A DNA stretch of 64,000 bases from Methylobacterium adhaesivum. GTDB taxonomy: Bacteria > Pseudomonadota > Alphaproteobacteria > Rhizobiales > Beijerinckiaceae. This document shows positions 27,485-36,306 of the stretch, piece after piece. Positions within the stretch are counted from its first letter, which is position 1, and each line of letters begins with the position of its first letter. A program made the translations under genes and the position numbers. The stretch lies in NCBI RefSeq assembly GCF_022179065.1, contig NZ_BPQD01000014.1, positions 1-64,000 of the forward strand. The letters are read 5' to 3'. The notes beneath the pieces were generated by a model. The model searched no databases. It was given only the letters and a program-made list of their open reading frames with translations, and had not been told where the DNA came from.

Positions 27485-28881
27485 TCATGGCCGTCGCGGC
27501 GGCTTCCAGCCCCAGCGAACGAGACCTTCAGCCTCCGCGGCCGAGCCCGCTTCCCCGTAGCACTGCAACTCGGGTGCGTTGCCGGAGGCGCGCAAGTGGA
27601 TCGTCCGCCCGCCGTCGAGATCGATCCGGACCCCATCCTGTTCGTCCAAGGCCACCGGCGTGCCGACGGGGGCCAGGACGTCCCGCCGGAACTCCGCTTC
27701 GGTGAGGCGCGCCAGCAGGGCGCCGATCCGCTCGGGCGCAATCTCGGGCAACCGCGAACTCGCCTTCTCCCCAGCATCCAGGCAGGCGACGAGGCCGGCC
27801 AGGGTCAGCTCCGCCTCGCGTGCCGCCGCGAGGGTCGCCAGGATCGACAGCACGGCACCACGCGTGGGGAGGGCGGGCAGGGGCCGCCCGGCAATGGTGA
27901 GGGGCGCGCCGAGCAGGAACCCGCCATTGGCCGCGAAGCCGACGACCGTGTCGAAGCCGGCACGTTTCACCTGCTCCATCCCGGCGATCACGAAGGGCGA
28001 GCCGACCCGGGTGCGGGTGACCCGTTGGAATTCGCCAGACCGCTCAATGGCGGAGCCCGCCGTCACCGGCACGACCACTGCGTCGACCCCGAGGTAGCGG
28101 GCGGTGATGAGGCCGAGAACATCCCCGCGCAGGATCCGCCCGGTGGCGTCCGCGACCAGGGGACGGTCGGCGTCGCCGCCCGTGGTCACGAGGGCATCGA
28201 AGCCGCCGGATGCCATGGTGTCCCGGATGAAGGCGACATCCTCTGCACGGTGGTCCTCCGTGTCGATGGGCACGAAGGTCTCGGAGCGGCCGATGGCGAC
28301 GACGGCGGCGCCCAGGGCCGTCAGCAGGTCGGCCATCAGGTCGCGGGCGACGGACCTCTGCTGATAGACGGCGATCCGCAGGCCGGTCAGGAGATCGGGC
28401 GCGAAGGCATCGCGGTAGCGGCGGCGATACCGCTTGGCAGCATCGGGATCGGGCGTGGCGGCCATGTCGGGCGGCAACGCCTCGGCAATGGGGCCGAGGG
28501 CGGCCAGGGTGGCGGCTTCTTCGGTCTTGGTGATCTCGCCGTCGGGCCGTTAGAACTTCAGGCCGTTGCGATCTTCGGGAAGGTGGCTGCCCGTGACCAT
28601 GACGGCGCAGGAGCCGCGCCGCATCGCTCCGAGTGCAAGCGCCGGGGTCGGGAACGCACCGCAATCGACGACCCGGAAGCCCGCCGCCGCCGCGTTGGCA
28701 AGGTCGCGGCGACGCCGGGACTGCTGTCGCGCAGGTTGCGCCCGATGACGACACTGCGCTCGGGACCGGCCGTCGCGGCAACGGAGCGAAAGAAAGCGCT
28801 GGCATAGGCGTCCGTCGCCCCGCCCACGAGGTTCGTCACGAGGCCGCGCAGGCCGTTCGTCCCGAATTTCAAATCGCCCAT
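27485..28881 (-). pseudogene. Phosphomannomutase/phosphoglucomutase-type phosphohexomutase, disrupted
   Basis: The gene reads leftwards from MGDLKFGTNGLRG through VVIGRNLRDSSPGVAA. A one-base shift near 28716 enters ANAAAAGFRVVDCGAFPTPALALG and the phospho-Ser loop VTGSHLPEDRNGLKF. A TAA at ~28552 replaces an expected Tyr. The same frame then continues PDGEITKTEEAATLA and runs open to the end, including the metal-binding region TTGGDADRPLV and the C-terminal RASGNAPELQCY. The enzyme family interconverts hexose 1- and 6-phosphates for sugar-nucleotide synthesis. Two lesions, one of each kind, make it a pseudogene unless both are sequence errors. Confidence 0.87.
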
Positions 28882-29193
28882 CCGTTCTCAATCCTTCTGC
28901 ACGCGGCCGACCACGTCCGCCCTGCGTCGGTTCGGTCGGCCCGCGACCCTGTTCCGTCTGTTCCACGGCGCCCGGCCAATGCGCGCGCAACGTGGACGAA
29001 AAGAACCGAATCCAGCCTTTCGCCCGCCCGACCCGTCGCCGATGAAGCCGGGCGCGCCAACCGCCGCCCACGCACAATGGCGAGCGCCACGGTACGACGC
29101 CCCCGTTCAACGCTGTGCGCAGTCCGGTGCCTGACTGAAACCGGGTCCCTATCCTTTGTCGTCCTAGGACCGGGGCGCCTCGGGGAACCTGAC
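28882..29193. other. Gene-free stretch upstream of the phosphohexomutase
   Basis: About 310 bases with no supported gene. It contains the upstream region of the broken mutase on the minus strand and the 3' side of the small secreted gene. No promoter motif was recognised. Confidence 0.4.
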
Positions 29194-29532
29194 CTAATCC
29201 GGCAGCGCCGGAGCTTCCGCCGGGTCGAACATCGGATCGAGCGGTTCCGGGGCGGCTCGCTCCCGTGTCCGGCGGTGGGGGGATGGACCGGCCGTGCAAT
29301 TGCTGCAAATCGAGGACGTGGCCCGCCGGACTCGATCATCGAAATTCTTTTCGCGAATCTTGCGCGCGGCCTCGGCGCGGTCGCGGCGGGCCTGCGCATC
29401 GTCCGACGACCCCGCGGGGATATCGGCCTGAGGCATGGGCGGCCGCGGCTTGTAGGGGCTGGGATCGGGTTGCGCCGAGGCACGCCCGGAAAGCCCCATC
29501 AGCAGGCCGGCAACCAATAGGACGACACGCAT
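29194..29532 (-). CDS. Small secreted hypothetical protein
   Basis: A 112-residue product with a clear signal peptide (MRVVLLVAGLLMGLSGRASAQ). The mature part is short, Pro-rich, then charged (ARRDRAEAARKIREKNFDDRVRRA), and contains a CSNC pair that could bind metal or form a disulfide. GAGGGA lies just upstream of the start; a second ATG five bases earlier is out of frame. No family is recognised. It stands alone, divergent from flgE. Confidence 0.6.
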   Translation of the reverse strand: MRVVLLVAGLLMGLSGRASAQPDPSPYKPRPPMPQADIPAGSSDDAQARRDRAEAARKIREKNFDDRVRRATSSICSNCTAGPSPHRRTRERAAPEPLDPMFDPAEAPALPD

Positions 29533-29850
29533 CTCATTCCCTCGTCAGGCGGCCCACCGAAGTCGGTTGTGCGGACGCCATCGCCGGTCCCGCGCGAGAC
29601 ATCTGTGCTCCCACGAGACGTGCGGCGGCGAAGCGTCGGTCAGCCGATCCACCCTGGTTTAACACGTCCGCGCTCCCGCAGTCCCCGCGTGGAGGGCACA
29701 AACGGCCGGGGACGCGGCAGAACCTGCCGGGTCGTGTCGGCCACGCGCCGGGCTGCTTCCAGGTAGGTCATTGATAAATAGAGGAAAGCCTCGCGGCACG
29801 GCGGTTGCTGATCTGAGATCGACCTTAAACCGGAGGCTCAAGGGCACACC
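29533..29850 (+). promoter_or_regulatory. Upstream region of flgE
   Basis: About 320 bases without a supported gene, between the divergent secreted protein and flgE. GGAGGCTCAAGG just ahead of ATG 29851 provides the ribosome-binding site. I could not recognise a sigma-54 site or a full CtrA box here. Confidence 0.45.
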
Positions 29851-31245
29851 ATGGATATCTTCAACGCGCTGCAGACGGCGGTCTCGGGCCTCCAGGCCCA
29901 GTCCTACGCACTCAACAACATCTCGGGCAACATCGCCAACTCCCAGACCACCGGGTTCAAGCGCGTCGACACGAACTTCGTCGACATGGTCGGGGAGCAG
30001 CCCGCGAACCAGCAGGTCTCCGGCGCCGTCGGCTCGTTCTCGCGGCTCACCAACAACGTGCAGGGCGGCCTGCTCGCCACCGGCATTCCCACCAACATGG
30101 CACTCAGCGGCAACGGTTTCTTCACGGTCCAAAGCAAGAGCGGCGACGCCGTCGGCCAGCCGACCCTGTCACCCACCCCGCGCTACACCCGCCGCGGCGA
30201 CTTCCAGTCCGATTCCCAGGGCTACCTCGTCAACGGCTCGGGCGCCTATCTCACCGGCCAGAACTTCGACCCGCGGACCGGACAAAGCACCGGCATGGGG
30301 CCGATCAAGATCTCCACGGCCGCCCTTCCCGCCAAGGCGACCACGAGCATCACCTACGCGGCCAACCTCCCCCAGGTGCCCGCCACGAAGAACGCGAAGG
30401 GCGGTGATTCGGACGGAACGCTGCTCAAGACTCTGGGCGGAACCGCCATTGCGAGTCCCCTCCCCACGGTGACAGGCGCCCAATCACCTGAATTCCAGAC
30501 GAAGACGCTCTCGGGCGGCGAGATGACGGTCTACAGTGTCACCGGCGCTCCCGTGACCTTGCAACTGCGGTGGGCCAAGTTGGCCGATGCAACATCGACG
30601 ACGCCCGACAAGTGGAATCTGTTTTATCTCAGTGACTCGAAGGTGCCGTCGACGGATGATCCGGCTACGGCCGCGAACGACGCTGCGGGAACCGCCTGGA
30701 CAAACATCGGCATCGACTTCAATTTTACTAGCGGTGTACTCGCGCCGCCGGTCGATCCTAAGATCACCAATCTGACGATTGACGGTGTCAAGGTGAACGA
30801 CAGTGTCGCCCTCAACATCTTCAAGAACTCCGTCACCCAGTACGCCTCCACCGAGGGCACCGTCCGGACCGATACGGCCGTGCAGGACGGTTTCGCCTCT
30901 GGCAGCCTGACGGCGCTATCCGTCTCGGCCGAGGGCAAGATCGTCGGCACCTACTCGAATGGCAACTCCGCCGTCGTCGCCCAGGCCGGCATCGTCCAGT
31001 TCAAGGACCCCAACGCCTTGAAAGCCGATACCAGCGGCAACTACTCCGCGACCCTGGCCTCTGGCGACCCCCTGACCGGTCTCAACGGCACCGTGGTCGC
31101 CGGCGGTCAGATCGAGCAGTCGAACACCGACGTGGCGGGCGAATTCTCGAAAATGATCGTCACGCAACAGGCCTACTCCGCCAACACCCGCGTGATGTCG
31201 ACCGCTCAGACCATGATGAGCGACCTGATCAACATCATTCGTTAA
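29851..31245 (+). CDS. flgE: Flagellar hook protein FlgE
   Basis: Protein of 464 residues, the subunit of the flexible hook outside the outer membrane. The N-terminal rod/hook domain is MDIFNALQTAVSGLQAQSYAL with NNISGNIANSQTTGFKR. The central FlgE domain includes YTRRGDFQSDSQGYLVNGSG and LSGGEMTVYSVTGAPVTLQLRW. The C-terminal helix is EFSKMIVTQQAYSANTRVM and ends LINIIR. Export is by the flagellar type III system, so no signal peptide is expected. It is first in the block flgE-flgK-flgL, the order usual in alphaproteobacteria. Confidence 0.95.
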   Translation: MDIFNALQTAVSGLQAQSYALNNISGNIANSQTTGFKRVDTNFVDMVGEQPANQQVSGAVGSFSRLTNNVQGGLLATGIPTNMALSGNGFFTVQSKSGDAVGQPTLSPTPRYTRRGDFQSDSQGYLVNGSGAYLTGQNFDPRTGQSTGMGPIKISTAALPAKATTSITYAANLPQVPATKNAKGGDSDGTLLKTLGGTAIASPLPTVTGAQSPEFQTKTLSGGEMTVYSVTGAPVTLQLRWAKLADATSTTPDKWNLFYLSDSKVPSTDDPATAANDAAGTAWTNIGIDFNFTSGVLAPPVDPKITNLTIDGVKVNDSVALNIFKNSVTQYASTEGTVRTDTAVQDGFASGSLTALSVSAEGKIVGTYSNGNSAVVAQAGIVQFKDPNALKADTSGNYSATLASGDPLTGLNGTVVAGGQIEQSNTDVAGEFSKMIVTQQAYSANTRVMSTAQTMMSDLINIIR

Positions 31246-31423
31246 GGTTATCGGGGTACAGTCGGAAAGTAACCGACTATAATCCATCCTTCCGGAAGCA
31301 CTGGCTCCGCGACCCCATCCGACCGCCGTCCACCGGGCGGACAAGGATGGGGCCGCGCGGTGGCTCCGGCCAGACGCCTCGCGAGCCCTGCGAGGATCTC
31401 GCGAGACGAAAAGGCTCGAACCG

Positions 31424-33250
31424 ATGTCGATCAGCAGTGCGATCAACACCGCCACCACCGGCCTGCAGGTGGTGCAATCCCAGATCGGGGTCGCATCGCA
31501 GAACATCGCCAATGTCAACACGCCCGGCTACAACAAGCGCATCCAATCGACGGTGAGCCAGGCCCAGGCGCCGAGCGTGAGCGCCGGCGCCGTGACGCGC
31601 GTCCTCAATGCCACGTCCCTGAAGCAGCTCCGCCTCGAGACCGCGGGCGCGGCCTATACGGGCATCACTGCCAACGTGGCGACCCAGGTCGATTCCCTGT
31701 TCGGCATACCCGGTTCGAGCTCCTCCCTCGACGGGCTCCTCAACAGCTACGTCCAGTCCGTCCAGACCCTGGCCGACGATCCCCGCGTAAGTTCCGTGCG
31801 CACGACTGTGGCGAACAACGCCGCCGCCCTCGCGGGCAGTCTCGGCACCATCTCCAACGGCATCCAGACTCTGCGCACGGGCATGGAGACGCAACTCGGC
31901 AACGATGTGAAGGCCGCCGATGGTCTCCTGAAGAATATCGCGCAGCTCAACCTTAAAATCATGGGGGCCAAGGGCAACGGCGGCAGTCCCGACCTCCTCG
32001 ATCAGCGCGACCAAGCCATCAACGACCTGTCCCAGTACATGGACGTGCAGACCGTCGAGCAAACCGACGGTTCGGTCACGGTGATGACCCAGTCGGGCCT
32101 CACCCTGGTCGATCACACCACGCCGGCCAGTCTTCAGTTCGACGGCGCTGCGGCCCTGAGCCCGCAGACCGTCTATTCCGAAGATCCGAGCAAGCGCACC
32201 ATCGGCACCATCACGGCGGTGACGCCCGGTGGGGCGCGGATCGATCTCATCGCCGCCCAAGCCCTTCGATCCGGCTCCCTCGCGGCGGCGGTGAACGCCC
32301 GCGACGTGACCCTCGTCGAGGCCCAGCGCCAGGTCGACGAACTCGCGGCGGGTCTGGCGCAGTCTACCACCGACCGTACCGTGAGTGCCGCGGGCGGGAC
32401 CGCCATCGACATCTCCGGACTGAAGAGCGGCAACCGCATCGCGCTGTCCCTCGCCGACGGTACGAAGATCGTTCTCGTCGCCTCCAGCACCGGCACCCCG
32501 AGAATCCAGACCGGCGACGTCGATTCCAGCACGGCCCTGCCGAAGAGCTTCAAGCTCGGGTCCGATGCCGACATGCAGACCGCCATCGGGGCGGCCCTGG
32601 GAGCCAACTACACCGTCTCGATCGCGAGCGGAAAGCTCACGATCGCCCGGGCGGCCGCATCGCCGAATCCCGCAGTTACGACGATCTCCGCCACGACCAC
32701 GGTTCCGGCGAATGCCGCCGACACAAAGTCCGGCGACACCGAATTCGCCCTGTTCGTCGATTCCGGCAAGAACGGCGAACTCTACACCGGTGATTTCGAC
32801 GCGGGCTCGCAGCTCACCGGCTTCGCCCAGCGAATCGCCCTCAATCAGGCGGTCAAAGCCGACAACAGCGCTTTCGTACTCGCGTCGTCCTCGACGGAAG
32901 CGAGTGACCCCGCGCGCCCACAGCTCATCCTGCAGGGCCTCACCACCAAGAGCCGCACGTTCTCGGCGGCCGTCGGGATCGGTGGCGTGCGGGCGCCCCT
33001 CACGACCACCGTGGCCGATTTCACCCAACGCGTCGTCGACACCCAGGGTGCGAACGCCGCCGCGGGCCAGAGCCTCGATCAGGGTCAGCAGATCGCCCTC
33101 TCCACCGCCCGGAGCCGGTACGCGAACGAGTCCGGCGTCAAGATCGACGAAGAAATGGCGAACCTGATCCAACTCCAGACCGCCTATGGCGCCAACGCAC
33201 GGGTGCTCACGGCCGCCCGCGACATGCTCGACACGCTCATGCGGATCTGA
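31424..33250 (+). CDS. flgK: Flagellar hook-associated protein 1 FlgK
   Basis: Protein of 608 residues at the hook-filament junction. The N-terminus MSISSAINTATTGLQVVQSQ and NIANVNTPGYNKR is the conserved coiled-coil head, followed by LGTISNGIQTLRTGMETQ and DLLDQRDQAINDLSQYMDV. The C-terminal helix is IDEEMANLIQLQTAYGANARVL. It is about 60 residues longer than the enterobacterial protein; the extra sequence lies in the middle (~320-480), which is the variable surface domain in this family. The gene follows flgE by 178 bases and precedes flgL by 202 bases. Confidence 0.94.
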   Translation: MSISSAINTATTGLQVVQSQIGVASQNIANVNTPGYNKRIQSTVSQAQAPSVSAGAVTRVLNATSLKQLRLETAGAAYTGITANVATQVDSLFGIPGSSSSLDGLLNSYVQSVQTLADDPRVSSVRTTVANNAAALAGSLGTISNGIQTLRTGMETQLGNDVKAADGLLKNIAQLNLKIMGAKGNGGSPDLLDQRDQAINDLSQYMDVQTVEQTDGSVTVMTQSGLTLVDHTTPASLQFDGAAALSPQTVYSEDPSKRTIGTITAVTPGGARIDLIAAQALRSGSLAAAVNARDVTLVEAQRQVDELAAGLAQSTTDRTVSAAGGTAIDISGLKSGNRIALSLADGTKIVLVASSTGTPRIQTGDVDSSTALPKSFKLGSDADMQTAIGAALGANYTVSIASGKLTIARAAASPNPAVTTISATTTVPANAADTKSGDTEFALFVDSGKNGELYTGDFDAGSQLTGFAQRIALNQAVKADNSAFVLASSSTEASDPARPQLILQGLTTKSRTFSAAVGIGGVRAPLTTTVADFTQRVVDTQGANAAAGQSLDQGQQIALSTARSRYANESGVKIDEEMANLIQLQTAYGANARVLTAARDMLDTLMRI

Positions 33251-33452
33251 CGATTCGCCTGCCGCCCCGCCCGCGTCCTGTAGAGCAGGGCGAACGGGGG
33301 CAAGCGTTCCCCTGCGGTCACCCGTAGGCCGTCGTGGGAGCCGTCACCGAAGCGTTTGGCCTATCGATAACCAGGACCCAGCCAGAGCCTCGGATGCCTT
33401 CGTCCTCGCTTCCCCCTTCTGCCGACCCCTCCTCCCTTCCGAGATCGCGCCC

Positions 33453-35294
33453 ATGACTATTCCTCCTTTCGCGGCCGGCAATTACAACACGGCCTTGAAC
33501 GCGCAGCGCATGCTCGCGAGCAAAAGCAGCCTCGACACGCTGACCACGCAGATGGCCTCGGGCCGTACGGCCGAGACTTATGGCGGTCTCGGCGCGTCTC
33601 GGACCCTGAGCTTGAGCGCGAACGCCCAGGTGGCCCGCCTCGAAGGGTACGGCACCAACATCACCACCGCCCTCAACCGTATCAACCTCGGTTCCAAAAG
33701 CCTGCAGACCCTGGCGACGACCACCTCGACGCTCGCGACGAGCATCGCCAACGGAATGGCGAACACGAGTTCCCCGGCGGCGCGCAACACCACTCGGCTG
33801 ACGGCGGCGAGCAACCTCGATCTGTTCGTCGATACCCTGAACCAGAACTACAATGGCACCTACCTCTTCGGCGGCCGCGCAACCGAGGCGCCGCCGGTGG
33901 CTTCGGCGGATTCAATCCTGAACGGCGACGCCAGCGGGGCCGGCCTCAAGGCAGTGATCGCCGAGCGCAAGACGGCGGACGGCACCGCCGGAACGGGCAA
34001 CCTCGGCATCTCGGCACCGACGGGAACGCCGGCGACGACGATCACGCTCTCCGAGGGGGGCAACGCGGCCAATCGCGCGAATTTCGGCTTCATCCTTGGG
34101 GCCGTCACGAGTTCTAATTCCACCGCCATCGGCAGCGCCGTGGTCACCGCCGCCGCCGCGCCGACGGCGGACTTGACGTTCGGCACGCAGCCGAAGGACG
34201 GCGACGTGGTGCGGGTCAGCGTGAACCAGGCCGACGGAAGCCAGGCGTTCGTCGATTACACGGCCCGGACTGTCGCGACGGGAGCAGCCAACGAATTCGT
34301 CATCGGCGCCGACGCGACGGCAAGTGCCACCGCTCTGAAGACGGCCCTGGGTACCAGCAAGATCGCGGCCGCCCAGAGCCAGACGCCCCCGGGCGTCGCC
34401 GTCTCCTTCACGGGTGGGGCGGCCGCCAGCACCGCCCTGACGGTGAACGGGCTTCCGAATGATGGCGACACTGTCACGGTCACCCTCGGCTTGCGCGACG
34501 GCACCAAGACCACCCTCACCCTGACGGCGCGGACCACCTCGGATGGGACCGATCCCTCGGTGTTCGTAATCGGCGCCGACGCGGCCACCACGGCGACCAA
34601 TCTCCAAGCTGCACTCTCGAGCACGGTGCAGGGCAGCGCGACCACCACCCTCGCGGCCTCGTCCGCCGTCCTGGCCGCGAAGGACTTCTTCGCCGGCACC
34701 AAATCCGCCGCCTTCGCGCCCCGGCGCGTCGACGCGACCAACGGCGGATTTTTAAGCAACCCCGCCGGCAAGACGATGATCTGGTACAAGGGCGACGAGA
34801 GCCTGACCGATCCGCGCGGAACGGCCACCGCGCAGGTGAGCTCGGGCCTGGCCGTCGATATCGGAGCCCAGGCCAACGAAGCCGGTATCCGCAACGCGAT
34901 CACCGGCGTCGCCATCCTGGCGAGCGAGCAGTTCGCCAGCACCAAGAGCCTGAGCGACACGACCCTCTCGGCCGCGGACCGGACCCAGGCCCTGAACGAG
35001 CGCAACCGCTACACGGCCATGGCCGATCGGGTCACGACCCTGTTCAAGCCCGCTCAGGACGATCAGGGAATTACCCAAGTGGCCGCAGAGCTCAGTCTCG
35101 CCTCGGCTCAGATCGGCAACGCCAAGACGCAGAACGGCGCGCTGAGGGCTCAGTTTCAGAACACCATCGACGGCACTCAGCTGATTTCGACGGAAGAGGT
35201 CGCGACTAAGATCTTGTCGGTGCAGAGCCAGCTGCAGGCGAGCTACCAAGTCACGTCGATGCTGTCGAAGCTGTCGCTGGTCAATTTTCTATAG
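33453..35294 (+). CDS. flgL: Flagellar hook-associated protein 3 FlgL, enlarged
   Basis: Protein of 613 residues from ATG 33453. The flagellin-like N-terminus reads NTALNAQRMLASKSSLDTLTTQMASG, then LNQNYNGTYLFGGRATEAPP. The C-terminal helix is AAELSLASAQIGNAKTQNG and ends TSMLSKLSLVNFL. The two conserved ends fit HAP3. The protein is about twice the length of the enterobacterial FlgL. The extra ~300 residues lie between them and include two ~60-residue segments that look like an internal duplication. The insert should project from the hook-filament junction. Reading back to 33186 adds only low-quality sequence overlapping flgK, so ATG 33453 is preferred. Confidence 0.9.
   Translation: MTIPPFAAGNYNTALNAQRMLASKSSLDTLTTQMASGRTAETYGGLGASRTLSLSANAQVARLEGYGTNITTALNRINLGSKSLQTLATTTSTLATSIANGMANTSSPAARNTTRLTAASNLDLFVDTLNQNYNGTYLFGGRATEAPPVASADSILNGDASGAGLKAVIAERKTADGTAGTGNLGISAPTGTPATTITLSEGGNAANRANFGFILGAVTSSNSTAIGSAVVTAAAAPTADLTFGTQPKDGDVVRVSVNQADGSQAFVDYTARTVATGAANEFVIGADATASATALKTALGTSKIAAAQSQTPPGVAVSFTGGAAASTALTVNGLPNDGDTVTVTLGLRDGTKTTLTLTARTTSDGTDPSVFVIGADAATTATNLQAALSSTVQGSATTTLAASSAVLAAKDFFAGTKSAAFAPRRVDATNGGFLSNPAGKTMIWYKGDESLTDPRGTATAQVSSGLAVDIGAQANEAGIRNAITGVAILASEQFASTKSLSDTTLSAADRTQALNERNRYTAMADRVTTLFKPAQDDQGITQVAAELSLASAQIGNAKTQNGALRAQFQNTIDGTQLISTEEVATKILSVQSQLQASYQVTSMLSKLSLVNFL
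34171..34617 (+). repeat. Internal duplication within the FlgL insert
   Basis: Two protein segments match in order. The first (34171-~34350) reads LTFGTQPKDGDVVRVSVN, then YTARTVATG and EFVIGADATASATALKTALG. The second (34437-~34617) reads LTVNGLPNDGDTVTVTLG, then LTARTTSDG and VFVIGADAATTATNLQAALS. Similarity is clear in protein and partial in DNA, so the duplication is not very recent. Confidence 0.7.
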
Positions 35295-35771
35295 GGGCAG
35301 GGTCGATCCAACCTCTGTGTCTTTTGGGATAATTCCGTATCGGCCGGTCTGGGTGGGGCATTGCACCTATCCCATGCCGGTCGATCGGGTCTTTTCAGGC
35401 CGTCTGCGTTGTCGGATGCTGCGGGATGGCCGATGCGCCTGCCGAGCAATTGAACTGATTCGTCCTGTCGGACATGCCTGAACGACGGCCGGATTGGTTC
35501 GACTTCACGCTGGCGACATCGATGATCCTGCAAGTCCGGCGAAGCTCTCACAGTGAGGCAGCGTCGAGCGAAGCGCCCGCGAGGACCGGGGTGAAACCTC
35601 GTGGCGCAGGCTTGCAATCCCTGAGGGGACGCGAGTTGTTCCTGCCCTCTGTCCCCAAGGGCCACCCTGACATTTTCCGGTAAGCCTTGTAAGCAAGGCC
35701 CCCTCCGCATGTGAGCGCCGTCGCGACGGCCCACGATCAGGGGGCTGGCAGAGGCTGAGGATTCCAGGGCG
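35295..35771. other. Intergenic region after flgL
   Basis: About 480 bases. Short open frames on both strands (for example 35474-35683) show no motif. No flaF or flbT, which often follow flgL in alphaproteobacteria, was found here. No terminator hairpin with a U-run is visible. Confidence 0.4.
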
Positions 35772-35993
35772 TTGGCAGTCGATCTATTTCACGAGAATTG
35801 GCGGCTCGAGCGGCGGACCGACGGTCTCTACGTGATTATCGAAGAAATCGGCGGGCTCGGTGCCCTGGGTCCGTTCGCCGACGCCGAGGCCGCCCGCATC
35901 GGGTTCGCCCGCTACTTCCTCGGCCTCGACCTCGCTCCCCCCTCCGGACCGGTTCTGCCGAAGCGCGACGCCGACAAAGACGATCCGCGGTGA
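35772..35993 (+). CDS. Small hypothetical protein
   Basis: A 73-residue product from TTG 35772: LFHENWRLERRTDGLYVIIE then EIGGLGALGPFADAEAARIGFARYFLGLD, with a charged tail (KRDADKDDPR). The composition and the W-x-x-E-x-R-x-D-G-x-Y-x-V layout look like a real small alpha/beta protein. No family is recognised. The start is unsure; no strong ribosome-binding site is seen. Confidence 0.5.
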   Translation: MAVDLFHENWRLERRTDGLYVIIEEIGGLGALGPFADAEAARIGFARYFLGLDLAPPSGPVLPKRDADKDDPR

Positions 35994-36306
35994 TCGGGAT
36001 CGGGCTCACGGTCCGTTGGACCCCGTTCGCGCGAAGCCCCGTCACACGCGTTCTTTCCGTGTCCCTTGACATTGCGGAGATGATGGAAAAAGCCCTGTGC
36101 TTTACGCGGCTGCGTGACCCGACCGACGTGACAGGTCGCTCGGGCCACGCGCCTGCTCGGCCAAGCATGTCCATCCTATGGGTTTGGCGCCGGGATCGTG
36201 GGGAGGGTCACGATTCCGGAAACCGACCGTACGGAAATTGTCTCCCATCCAATCGCGGTCGCCCTCGGCTTCGGTCGAGGCGCCGACCGCTGGGCCTCAT
36301 GACGTC
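35994..36306 (+). other. Leader of the repeat glycosyltransferase gene
   Basis: About 310 bases with no supported gene. One frame stays open into the glycosyltransferase from 36178, but that part is Arg/Ser-rich and lacks a ribosome-binding site, so it is treated as untranslated leader. Confidence 0.4.

Noticed and set aside
3413-28881. Stop codons at Tyr positions considered as genetic recoding
   Set aside because: Other genes in the window terminate normally at TAA and TAG, and the three affected genes also carry frameshifts, which recoding would not explain.
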